A DNA stretch of 64,000 bases from NCBI GenBank assembly GCA_051004015.1, contig JBPCKT010000029.1:1-64000 (forward strand). Reading direction: 5' to 3'. The notes below the pieces were generated by a model. It was given only the letters and a program-made list of their open reading frames with translations. It ran no database searches and was not told where the DNA came from. This DNA comes from SXOA01 sp051004015 (GTDB lineage Bacteria > Planctomycetota > Planctomycetia > Pirellulales > Pirellulaceae). The translations under genes were made by a program, and so were the position numbers. Every line of letters begins with the position of its first letter. Position 1 is the first letter of the stretch. Below, one piece after another: positions 16,895 through 23,643 of this stretch.

Positions 16895-16931
16895 GGGGGC
16901 ACGGCCCTCTCGAGATAATACGCTTTGGACT

Positions 16932-16989
16932 AAATGTCGAATTCCGAATGGCGAAACCATTCGTCATTCGCCATTCGAATTTCGTCATT
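16932..16989. repeat. ATTCGTCATT element, copy A
   Basis: GAATGGCGAA (left) and TTCGCCATTC (right) are inverted, followed by GAATTTCGTCATTT. Close relatives lie at 21904-21999 and 55474-55507. Its right end supplies the TGA stop of the minus-strand ATPase gene (stop at 16987-16985). It fills the ATPase-permease spacer. Confidence 0.65.
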
Positions 16990-17647
16990 TGATTTTGTTA
17001 ATCTCCTCCAACTTGTCCACCCGCTCAAACTGCCCGGCGACTTCGCTCGAGTGGGTCACAAGCACCAGGGAGACTCCTTCTTCGCGGCAGGTTTCGCGGA
17101 TCAGGTCGATGATGTTTTGCTGGTTGCGGGGGTCGATGTTCGCGGTCGGCTCGTCGGCGAGGAGGATGCTCGGTTTGTTGGCGAGGGCTCGCGCCACCGC
17201 CACCCGCTGCTGCTCGCCGACGGAGAGGGCGGCTGGCTTGTGCGTTTTGCGATGAGCGAGTCCCACGCGCGCGATGAGGTGCTCGGCCCGCTGGCGGTCT
17301 TTGCGACCGCGGGCGAAGGTCATGCCCAGCATCACGTTTTCGAGTGCCGAGAACCCGGGGAGCAGGTTGAAAGTTTGAAAAACGTAGCCCAGCTTCTCCG
17401 CCCGCACCCGGTCGACGCCCGCTTCGGACATGCCCGCGATATCGACGTTATCAATCAGGATCTTCCCCGCATCCGCTTTGCTGATCCCCGCGATGGTATG
17501 CAGCAGCGTCGTCTTGCCGCAGCCGCTGCGACCGACCAGCACCATCTGCTCCCCCTCCTTCACGGCGAAGTGCGGAATATCAAGAATCGGCAGCAGCCCG
17601 CCATCGGGCTCGCGGTAGGACTTCTTGACTTCGCGGAGCTCGAGCAT
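16985..17647 (-). CDS. ABC transporter ATP-binding protein, LolD/MacB type
   Basis: 220 residues. Walker A GRSGCGKTT, Q-loop GYVFQTFNLLPGFSALENVMLGM, signature LSVGEQQRVAVARAL (usual LSGGQ replaced by LSVGE), Walker B ILLADEPTANID and the H-loop VTHS are all visible. Length and the FNLLPGFSALENV stretch fit the LolD/MacB/FtsE group. It energises the permease encoded just downstream. The last residues (EEINKIK) and the stop codon fall in a dispersed ATTCGTCATT repeat, so the C-terminus may have been trimmed or replaced by the insertion. Confidence 0.93.
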   Translation of the reverse strand: MLELREVKKSYREPDGGLLPILDIPHFAVKEGEQMVLVGRSGCGKTTLLHTIAGISKADAGKILIDNVDIAGMSEAGVDRVRAEKLGYVFQTFNLLPGFSALENVMLGMTFARGRKDRQRAEHLIARVGLAHRKTHKPAALSVGEQQRVAVARALANKPSILLADEPTANIDPRNQQNIIDLIRETCREEGVSLVLVTHSSEVAGQFERVDKLEEINKIK

Positions 17648-17757
17648 GGGGGAGGATAGAGGTCAGAGGGTAGAGGTCAGATATGCTGATACGTGTACGA
17701 AGTCCATCTACGGCAAGTTCACAAAACGTCTCGTTTCTGCCTACTGCCTATTGCCCT

Positions 17758-18252
17758 CTACCCTCTCTGCCTCATCGCCCGAGCAATATCCCGCTTCGCG
17801 TCTGCCTGCTTCATTGTCTCCCGCTTGTCATGCATTTTCTTCCCGCGGCACAGACCTAGCAGCACTTTGGCGACTCCTCGCTGCGTGAAGTAGACCTTCA
17901 GCGGCACCAGCGTCAGACCTTTTTCGTGGGCCAAGGCGGCAAACTTGCGGACCTCCGTGCTCTTCATCAGCAGTTTGCGGGGCCGCTTGGGAGCGTGGTT
18001 CCAGACCGAGGCCTGCGGGTATTCCGCGATGTCGGCCCCCACCAGCCAGACCGCCCCATCTTTCACGCGGGCGTACGATTCCTCCAGCGACAGCTTGCCG
18101 TCACGCAGCGATTTCACCTCGCTCCCGAGCAAAACAATGCCGCATTCCAGCGAATCCAGGATTTCGTAGTTGAAGCGGGCCTTGCGATTGTCCGCCACCA
18201 GCTTGACCGGCAGCTCCTTCTTCTTTTCCGCTTTCTTGTCCGATTTGGCCAT
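17758..18252 (-). CDS. smpB: SsrA-binding protein SmpB
   Basis: 164 residues. SmpB signature segments are present: VADNRKARFNYEILDSLECGIVLLGSEVKSLRDGKLSLEESYA, then HAPKRPRKLLM and the tail LCRGKKMHDKRETMKQADAKRDIARAM. SmpB binds tmRNA and places it in stalled ribosomes for trans-translation. An 11-residue Lys-rich N-terminal extension precedes the core. It is a single minus-strand gene, divergent from lipA. No tmRNA gene was recognised nearby. Confidence 0.97.
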   Translation of the reverse strand: MAKSDKKAEKKKELPVKLVADNRKARFNYEILDSLECGIVLLGSEVKSLRDGKLSLEESYARVKDGAVWLVGADIAEYPQASVWNHAPKRPRKLLMKSTEVRKFAALAHEKGLTLVPLKVYFTQRGVAKVLLGLCRGKKMHDKRETMKQADAKRDIARAMRQRG

Positions 18253-18335
18253 GAGCGTAGTATGCCAGAGGCAGAGCGAATGACCAATGACCAGGCAGGC
18301 ATTGCGCGGCTCACTCCATCTGCTAAAATGCCTTC

Positions 18336-19238
18336 ATGCCTGTCGAACTCCCCCTCCTCGCCCCGCCTTCTCCGGATCGCCGTCTTCCCAAGTGGCTCAA
18401 ACGAGAGGTCCCCAAGGGGAACGTCAATCACTTCACCGCTGGCCTGCTGGAGGAATTGAAGCTCGAGACGGTTTGCGAGAACGCCAAGTGCCCCAACCGG
18501 ATGGAGTGCTATTCGCAAAAGACCGCCACCTTCATGATTCTCGGCAACGTCTGCACTAGGCCTTGCGGCTTCTGCGCGGTTTCGCGGGGAAGGCCGGATG
18601 AGCTTTCCGCCGATGAACCGCAGCGAGTGGCGGAGGCGGCCTTTCGCCTGGGACTCAGGCACGTTGTCATCACGTCGGTCACGCGCGACGACCTGCCCGA
18701 TGGCGGAGCGGAGCACTTTTATCAGTCGGTCCTGGCGGTTCGGGAGCGAACCAGCGCGAGCGTCGAAGTTCTCACGCCGGACTTTATCCATAACCCAGCA
18801 GCGTTGGACCGTGTCGTCGAATCAGCTCCCGAAGTCTTCAACCACAACACCGAAACCGTGCCGCGACTGTACCGCAAGGTCCGCGGACCCAAGAGCGATT
18901 ACCGCTGGACGCTCGGCCTGCTCCGCCGGGTCAAGGAGTTGAACCCGGCCATCAAGACCAAAAGCGGCCTGATGCTCGGCCTGGGCGAGACTCACGAAGA
19001 GGTATTCGATGTCCTCGCTGACCTGCTTTTCGCGGGCTGCGACCTCCTGACGCTCGGCCAGTACCTGATGCCCAGCGCCACGATGGCGGACCACTATCTG
19101 CCGGTCGTCCGCTACATCCCCCCCGATGAGTTTGCCTTCCTCGGCCGCTCCGCCAAATCGATGGGCTTCAAACAAGTCGCCAGCGGCCCCTTCGTCCGCA
19201 GCAGCTATCATGCGCGGGAGATGGCCGAGATGTTCTAG
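18336..19238 (+). CDS. lipA: Lipoyl synthase LipA
   Basis: 300 residues. Both iron-sulfur cluster motifs are present: the auxiliary cluster cysteines in CENAKCPNRMEC and the radical SAM triad in CTRPCGFC. Other hallmarks are the N-terminal LPKWLKREVPKG, the GNVCTRPC context, ITSVTRDDLPDGGAEHF, ETVPRLYRKVRG and TLGQYLMPS, ending in VRSSYHA. LipA inserts two sulfur atoms into the octanoyl chain bound to lipoyl domains. It is alone on its strand; lipB is not in the window. Confidence 0.97.
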   Translation: MPVELPLLAPPSPDRRLPKWLKREVPKGNVNHFTAGLLEELKLETVCENAKCPNRMECYSQKTATFMILGNVCTRPCGFCAVSRGRPDELSADEPQRVAEAAFRLGLRHVVITSVTRDDLPDGGAEHFYQSVLAVRERTSASVEVLTPDFIHNPAALDRVVESAPEVFNHNTETVPRLYRKVRGPKSDYRWTLGLLRRVKELNPAIKTKSGLMLGLGETHEEVFDVLADLLFAGCDLLTLGQYLMPSATMADHYLPVVRYIPPDEFAFLGRSAKSMGFKQVASGPFVRSSYHAREMAEMF

Positions 19239-19255
19239 CGCCACTCCTTCAGCGC

Positions 19256-20434
19256 TTATGCCGCCTTCCGGTGAATAGCCGTGTTTGCCTCGCAAAGCCG
19301 CCCGACGACCAGATCCTGCTCCGCCGCCGTCATCTCGGGGAAAACCGGCAGGCTGAGGACTTCGGCGGCGGCGCGTTCGGTTTCGGGGAGGGTGCCGGGG
19401 CCGTAGCCCAGGGAGCGGAAGCATTCTTGCTGGTGGAGGGGGACGGGGTAGTAGACTTCGCTGCCGATGCCGGCTTGGGCGAGCTGGGCCTTCACGGCGT
19501 CGCGGCGGTGGCCGGGGATGCGGATGGTGTATTGGTTCCAGACGTGGTGGCAGGCGTCGTCCGTTTGCGGCAGGGTGAGTTGGGAGCCGAGCCCCGACTT
19601 CAATAGTTGTTCGTAGCGAGCGGCGTGGGCTTGCCGCTGCTCCGTCCACTGGGCCAGCCGCGTCAGCTTGACGTTCAGCACGGCGGCTTGCAGGGTATCG
19701 AGCCGGCTGTTGATGCCGATGACCTTGTGATAATAGCGGGGGCTCATGCCGTGGGCCGCGAACAGCCGCAGCCGCTCGGCCAGCGGCGCGTCATTGGTGG
19801 TCAACATGCCGCCGTCCCCCATGCCGCCGAGGTTTTTGGTCGGGTAGAAGCTCAGGCAGTTGATGTGCCCCATCGAGCCCGCCGGCCGGCCGCGGTGCTT
19901 GGCGCCGATGGCCTGGGCGGCGTCTTCTATCACCCACAGGCTGTGCCGCTGGGCGATGTCGCCGATGGCGTCCATGTCGGCGCACTGGCCGAAGAGATGG
20001 ACCGGAATGATGGCCTTCGTCGCTGGCGTGATGGCTTCTTCAATCTTGGCTGGATCAATGTTGAACGTGCGCGGTTCGATGTCCACGAAAACCGGCCGGG
20101 CGTTGAGCCGCCAGACAGCGCTGGCGGTGGCGAAGAACGTGAAGCTGGGGCAGATGACCTCGTCCCCTTCGCCAATGTCGAGAGCCATCAGGGCCAGCAG
20201 AATCGCATCGCTGCCCGAGGCACAGGCGACGGCATGCTGCGTTCCGCACCACTGGGCCATCGATTTTTCGAGCTGCTGGACATCCGGGCCGAACAGAAAC
20301 TTGCCGGAGTCGACCACCTTGGCGAGCGCCGCCACGATTTCGTTCCGCAGCGGAGCGTTGCCGCGATTGACATCGAGCAGCGGTACGGAAGTCAGGGAAG
20401 GGGAGGGGGATGCGGAATTAGCGGCGGAGCTCAT
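19256..20434 (-). CDS. DegT/DnrJ/EryC1 family sugar aminotransferase
   Basis: 392 residues. The ATG at 20434 (with GGAAG upstream) is chosen over the TTG at 20440. It is a PLP-dependent fold-type I enzyme with VACASGSDAILLAL (cofactor phosphate loop), CPSFTFFATASAVW, VIEDAAQAIGAKHRGR and the PLP lysine at about Lys200 in SFYPTKNLGGMGDGGM; the C-terminal half has the typical VWNQYTIRIPG and YYPVPLHQQECF. Such enzymes aminate a nucleotide keto-sugar for surface glycans. It lies near two glycosyltransferase genes, which fits envelope polysaccharide synthesis. Confidence 0.94.
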   Translation of the reverse strand: MSSAANSASPSPSLTSVPLLDVNRGNAPLRNEIVAALAKVVDSGKFLFGPDVQQLEKSMAQWCGTQHAVACASGSDAILLALMALDIGEGDEVICPSFTFFATASAVWRLNARPVFVDIEPRTFNIDPAKIEEAITPATKAIIPVHLFGQCADMDAIGDIAQRHSLWVIEDAAQAIGAKHRGRPAGSMGHINCLSFYPTKNLGGMGDGGMLTTNDAPLAERLRLFAAHGMSPRYYHKVIGINSRLDTLQAAVLNVKLTRLAQWTEQRQAHAARYEQLLKSGLGSQLTLPQTDDACHHVWNQYTIRIPGHRRDAVKAQLAQAGIGSEVYYPVPLHQQECFRSLGYGPGTLPETERAAAEVLSLPVFPEMTAAEQDLVVGRLCEANTAIHRKAA

Positions 20435-20525
20435 GGGCAACTGCTTCCTTGCGGTTAGCCAGCGGATGATAGCGGGTAGAGGCTGCGAAGGTATTACGGC
20501 AGCGGGTTGGGGTCAAGGTCACAAA

Positions 20526-20549
20526 GTAGGACGTCCCTCCGGGACGTTC
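20526..20549 (+). repeat. TCC-centred palindrome, copy 4
   Basis: GTAGGA, CGTCCC, TCC, GGGACGT, TC. The stem arms ACGTCCC (20531-20537) and GGGACGT (20541-20547) pair perfectly. It lies between two minus-strand genes and is the most diverged stem in the family, while its outer GTAGGA and the TCC centre are conserved. Confidence 0.65.
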
Positions 20550-20626
20550 ATGTTCGATGTACGCGGGGGGAACGCGGCCGTTTCGCCGGGAAATTGACCA
20601 CACCTGGCACGTCTCGGAGAGACGGC

Positions 20627-21130
20627 CTACTCTCTTCGCTCCCATTCGCGGCGGACTTCGCCCAGGCCGTAGGCGCACATTTCGAACTCGTGGCTCAGCC
20701 GCTGCAGAACTTCGCTCGCGGCGTCTTCCTGGCGGTCGGTCTGGATGGTGCTAGCGATGTAGTAGGCTCGCTTCCCTTGCTCGCAATAATTGACGAAGAA
20801 ATCCTTGTGCGAGGTCTTTTTCAGGGCCGGCAGGGCCTCGGGATAGACGCCGGTCCAGAATAGAGTCACGTCGCCGATGTGCCGATGCACTTCTCGCCGG
20901 GCGATGCCGACGCGGCTCTCGGCTTCGGTCAGCATGTCGACCACTTCGTGCATCGGCAGTCCGCTGGGGCTGCGGACGCGGCTGAGAGTGTCGAAGCGGA
21001 CAAAGCGGACCATGAGGTCGCTGACGTAATCCACCAGGGGCGGGTCCGCGATGCCCAGGCGAGCTTCGAAGACATTTTCGCACAGTCCCGTGAAGAAACG
21101 GGTGAGGTTGACATTGTCCGAGCTGATCAT
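20627..21130 (-). CDS. Conserved hypothetical cytoplasmic protein
   Basis: 167 residues, with AGGAG seven bases ahead of the ATG. No signal peptide, no membrane segment and no recognised motif. The sequence is mostly helical by eye (NLTRFFTGLCENVFEARLG, VDYVSDLMVRFVRFDTL, EVVDMLTEAESRVGIARREVHRHIGDVTLFWTGVYPEAL, ASEVLQRLSHEFEMCAYGLGEVRREWE). Two regions hold aromatic and cysteine residues (FWTGVYPEAL, FFVNYCEQGKRAYYIAS). Function is unknown. The preceding and following stretches hold repeats rather than genes, so it appears monocistronic. Confidence 0.8.
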   Translation of the reverse strand: MISSDNVNLTRFFTGLCENVFEARLGIADPPLVDYVSDLMVRFVRFDTLSRVRSPSGLPMHEVVDMLTEAESRVGIARREVHRHIGDVTLFWTGVYPEALPALKKTSHKDFFVNYCEQGKRAYYIASTIQTDRQEDAASEVLQRLSHEFEMCAYGLGEVRREWERRE

Positions 21131-21489
21131 GGTGCCGCTCCTGAAAATCGTCCGTCACCGCCGGGCGGAGAGGCCGACTGCAAGGCGCGGCATGAGGGCA
21201 AACCGGGTTGCCTCGCAGGGGTCTGTCAGCCGAAGGCGACTGAGAATTCCGTTTGTGTTCCTACTTCAACTTTAGTTTCGTCCTGCCCGCGGAGTCAAGT
21301 TCGGAAAAATGAGGAATTCCAACTTAAATCGACCGACTTCGGCGGCTTTGTGGGAATAATCCGGCGGGGAGTAGCATCTGCCAGCATACCGCCCCCTGGG
21401 CGCGAACCGGACTGACCAACAGCGTGTCTGTTACCTATCGGACAGAAGACACCTGGTTTTTCTCCATTTCAATTACCGTTGAAACTCCC

Positions 21490-21570
21490 ATGCCCCGGCT
21501 GACCCGCGCCAAACGCCGCTTCTTTGCCGCCGCGCAATTTGCGCAGCAGCAATTTCCCCTGCGCTTGTGA
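21490..21570 (+). CDS. Tentative 26-residue peptide
   Basis: ATG at 21490 to TGA at 21570. The peptide is basic at the start (MPRLTRAKRRFF) and then Gln/Phe rich (AAAQFAQQQFPLRL). It lies 35 bases before a strong terminator hairpin, and a transcript clearly ends there, so a short peptide or a small RNA is possible. There is no recognisable ribosome site and no family. It may be chance. Confidence 0.22.
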   Translation: MPRLTRAKRRFFAAAQFAQQQFPLRL

Positions 21571-21604
21571 CAGCCGGTCAATATTTGCATGCCCTTCAGC
21601 ATCC

Positions 21605-21637
21605 AAAGGCCCGCTGTCACTGACCGCGGGCCTTTTT
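21605..21637 (+). terminator. Intrinsic terminator
   Basis: AAAGGCCCGC (21605-21614) pairs with GCGGGCCTTT (21626-21635), an 11-nt loop between, and the stem runs into TTTTT. It is the clearest rho-independent terminator in the window. It has no annotated plus-strand gene just upstream, so it points to an unannotated short transcript. Confidence 0.8.
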
Positions 21638-21706
21638 CGTTTGGTTTCATCCGTGTGTTTCAAATCTCAAATTCTAAATCTCCAATCGGCATTGTTCAGG
21701 ACATCT

Positions 21707-21778
21707 GGGTCGGTAGCTGAGACGGCTTAGCGCCTGGCTGAAGACCAGGAGACGAGGATTCGAGCGCCTCCCGACCCA
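21707..21778 (+). tRNA. tRNA-Phe (GAA), atypical
   Basis: 72 nt. The acceptor GGGTCGG pairs with CCGACCC, with discriminator A; the D-stem is GCTG/TAGC; the anticodon stem CCTGG/CCAGG holds the loop CTGAAGA, anticodon GAA. Two oddities: position 37 is G where bacterial tRNA-Phe usually has A, and the T-stem closing pair is A-G instead of the nearly universal G-C. CCA is not encoded. The anticodon arm and variable loop closely resemble the tRNA-Gln 224 bases downstream. Confidence 0.75.
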
Positions 21779-21823
21779 CTGGAAGAAAAGCGGAAAGTTG
21801 AAAGCTGAAAGCCGATTCCCCTC

Positions 21824-21895
21824 GGGGCTGTGGCGTAACGGCAGCGTATCCGCCTTTTAAGCGGAAAGGTGGGGGTTCGAATCCCTCCGGCCCTA
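21824..21895 (+). tRNA. tRNA-Lys (TTT)
   Basis: 72 nt. Acceptor GGGGCTG pairs with CGGCCCT (first pair a G-U wobble); anticodon stem TCCGC/GCGGA with loop CTTTTAA, anticodon TTT; T-arm GGGGG TTCGAAT CCCTC. Discriminator A; no encoded CCA. Confidence 0.9.
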
Positions 21896-21903
21896 CTAGT
21901 AGT

Positions 21904-21999
21904 CAATGTCGAAATTCGAACGGCGAATGACGAATGCGCGGCGGCTAACTCGTCCCTGTCTCTTTCATTCGCCATTTGGAATTCGAATTTCGTCATTTC
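21904..21999. repeat. ATTCGTCATT element, copy B (between tRNAs)
   Basis: Left part TGTCGAAATTCGAACGGCGA and right part CATTCGCCATT...CGAATTTCGTCATTT are inverted relative to each other, as in the copy at 16932-16989, but with a longer centre. It fills the spacer between tRNA-Lys and tRNA-Gln. Confidence 0.65.
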
Positions 22000-22001
22000 C
22001 C

Positions 22002-22073
22002 TCGGGGATCGTGCTAACGGTAGGCTGCCTGGCTTTGACCCAGGAGATGGAGGTTCGAGTCCTCCTCCCCGAA
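22002..22073 (+). tRNA. tRNA-Gln (TTG)
   Basis: 72 nt. Acceptor TCGGGGA pairs with TCCCCGA, discriminator A; anticodon stem CCTGG/CCAGG with loop CTTTGAC, anticodon TTG; T-arm GGAGG TTCGAGT CCTCC. CCA is not encoded. Confidence 0.92.
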
Positions 22074-22079
22074 TTTCAT

Positions 22080-22538
22080 TCAACCTTTGTCGCGAGATTT
22101 ATCGAGTGCCTTTTGCACCACGGATTTGAATTCAGCGACCGGTGCATATCCCGAATTCTCCCCAAGTTTTTCTCCCTTGGCGGAGAGGAAGACGATATGG
22201 GGATAGCCGCTCGCGCCCAATTTCTGAGCCGCGGCTGTCTCGACGTCACCGTCCACGATGACGCACACGAAGTTGGAGAGCAGCTCCTTCACCTCCGCGT
22301 CGTGGAAGTTCTCCTCCGCTAGCTTCTTGCACCAGCCGCACCAGGTCGTCGTGACGAACATCATGACCGGCTTGTTCTCGGCCGCAGCCGCGTTCATGCC
22401 CTTGTCGTAGCCGACCACGAAGGGAAGCCCCTGCGTATGTTCGTCCCAGTTCTTTGCTCCGCGTGTACCGCAGCCGGCCAGCAGGCCCCCGGCGATGATG
22501 AGAAGCATCGCCACAATTCGGGTCAAACGTGCGTCCAT
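22080..22538 (-). CDS. Thioredoxin-like lipoprotein
   Basis: 152 residues. The start at 22538 gives a lipoprotein leader (MDARLTRIVAMLLIIAGGLLAGC). The mature part is a thioredoxin fold of the Thioredoxin_7/DsbD-C type: KPVMMFVTTTWCGWCKKLAEENF with active-site CGWC, then the GYPHIVFLSAKG cis-proline region. It is likely a membrane-anchored, periplasm-facing disulfide reductase or thiol carrier. It stops seven bases from the tRNA-Gln gene on the other strand. Confidence 0.9.
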   Translation of the reverse strand: MDARLTRIVAMLLIIAGGLLAGCGTRGAKNWDEHTQGLPFVVGYDKGMNAAAAENKPVMMFVTTTWCGWCKKLAEENFHDAEVKELLSNFVCVIVDGDVETAAAQKLGASGYPHIVFLSAKGEKLGENSGYAPVAEFKSVVQKALDKSRDKG

Positions 22539-22611
22539 GTCGGGCCTCACTGAGCTTTACGAAAGGGGAAGGGGTGAGGGCATTCTAACCCTTTACCGGC
22601 CATGGCGGTGC

Positions 22612-23559
22612 TTACGATCCGAGCAACCGCTCAATTTCCTCTCTCCTCGGCAGTGAGAGTTGCGCACCACGGCGGGTGACGGAAAGAGCGGCTGCGGCGG
22701 AGGCGAAGCGGGCGGCGGCGAGGAGCGGCTGGCCTTCGGCCAAGGCGGCAGCAAGCGAGCCGCTGAAGCAGTCGCCAGCGGCGGTGGTGTCGATGGGGGT
22801 GACGCGGAAGGCGGGGATGTGGTGGGGAGTGCCCGTATCATCAATGACGAGCGCTCCCGCAGCGCCGAGAGTGACGATGATTTGAATGCCCGGCGATTGC
22901 ATTTGCGACCGCAATTTTGTCGCCGCGGCTGCTGCCGTTTCCGCGGAATCGATGGGCATTTCCGCCAGAGCCGCCAGTTCGTGCTCGTTGGGGGTGAGGA
23001 GATCAACGAACGGAAGAATCGCTCTGATCGCGGCGGAGTCGTCAACCGGTGCGGGATTCAGCAGCGTGAAGAGCCCATGCTCTTTCGCCCGCCTCAGCCC
23101 GCGCTCGACCGTTGCCAGCGGCGATTCGAGGCAGGAAAGAAAGACCTTGCTCCCCAGAAAGAGGCTCGCCGGTAGCGCATCGATGTCGCCCGGCAGCAGA
23201 TGGGCATTCGCGCCGCTCGCCACGCTAATCAAGTTCTCTCCGCGTTCATCGACCAGGATGAGCGCAATGCCGGATGGAACGGCGGCGACCTCTTTGAGGT
23301 GCGAACAGTCGATCCCTTCCGCCAGCAGCGCCCGCCGAGACTCTTCGCCGAATGCGTCGCTACCAACCGCGCCAATGAAGGCGACCTGCCCATGGCTTCC
23401 TAGCGCCCGCGCAGCCGCCGCCGCCTGGTTCGCCCCTTTCCCGCCGGCTGCCTGGTAGAATTCGCCACCGAGCACGGTTTCGCCGGGACGTGGCAGGCGC
23501 GGGGAGCGGATCACCAGGTCGGTGTTGACGGAGCCCAGGATGAGAACGGTCATCGACAT
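22612..23559 (-). CDS. rbsK: Ribokinase (PfkB family)
   Basis: 315 residues. PfkB hallmarks: N-terminal ILGSVNTDLVIRSPRLPRPG, the first PfkB signature AAGGKGANQAAAAARAL, a substrate-side GSDAFGEESRRALLAEGID, and the second signature DTTAAGDCFSGSLAAAL with the catalytic Asp. The GSVNTDLV plus GGKGANQA pair is typical of ribokinase itself, which phosphorylates D-ribose with ATP in the cytoplasm. Two in-frame ATGs (23559 and 23553) are equally plausible starts. No ribose transporter or other rbs gene is adjacent. Confidence 0.9.
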   Translation of the reverse strand: MSMTVLILGSVNTDLVIRSPRLPRPGETVLGGEFYQAAGGKGANQAAAAARALGSHGQVAFIGAVGSDAFGEESRRALLAEGIDCSHLKEVAAVPSGIALILVDERGENLISVASGANAHLLPGDIDALPASLFLGSKVFLSCLESPLATVERGLRRAKEHGLFTLLNPAPVDDSAAIRAILPFVDLLTPNEHELAALAEMPIDSAETAAAAATKLRSQMQSPGIQIIVTLGAAGALVIDDTGTPHHIPAFRVTPIDTTAAGDCFSGSLAAALAEGQPLLAAARFASAAAALSVTRRGAQLSLPRREEIERLLGS

Positions 23560-23643
23560 AGCTTAGACCTCGGAAACTCTCGCGCGGAGGCGGTACAATC
23601 AGCCGTGCTCACACGACAAGCAGCCTCACTGCCGCGAATTTCA

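Larger units (their letters stand above)
21131..21706. other. Gene-poor spacer ahead of the tRNAs
   Basis: Apart from a tentative 26-residue reading frame (21490-21570) and a strong hairpin terminator (21605-21637) I see nothing coding. The hairpin implies that a plus-strand transcript, perhaps a small RNA, ends here. Confidence 0.5.
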
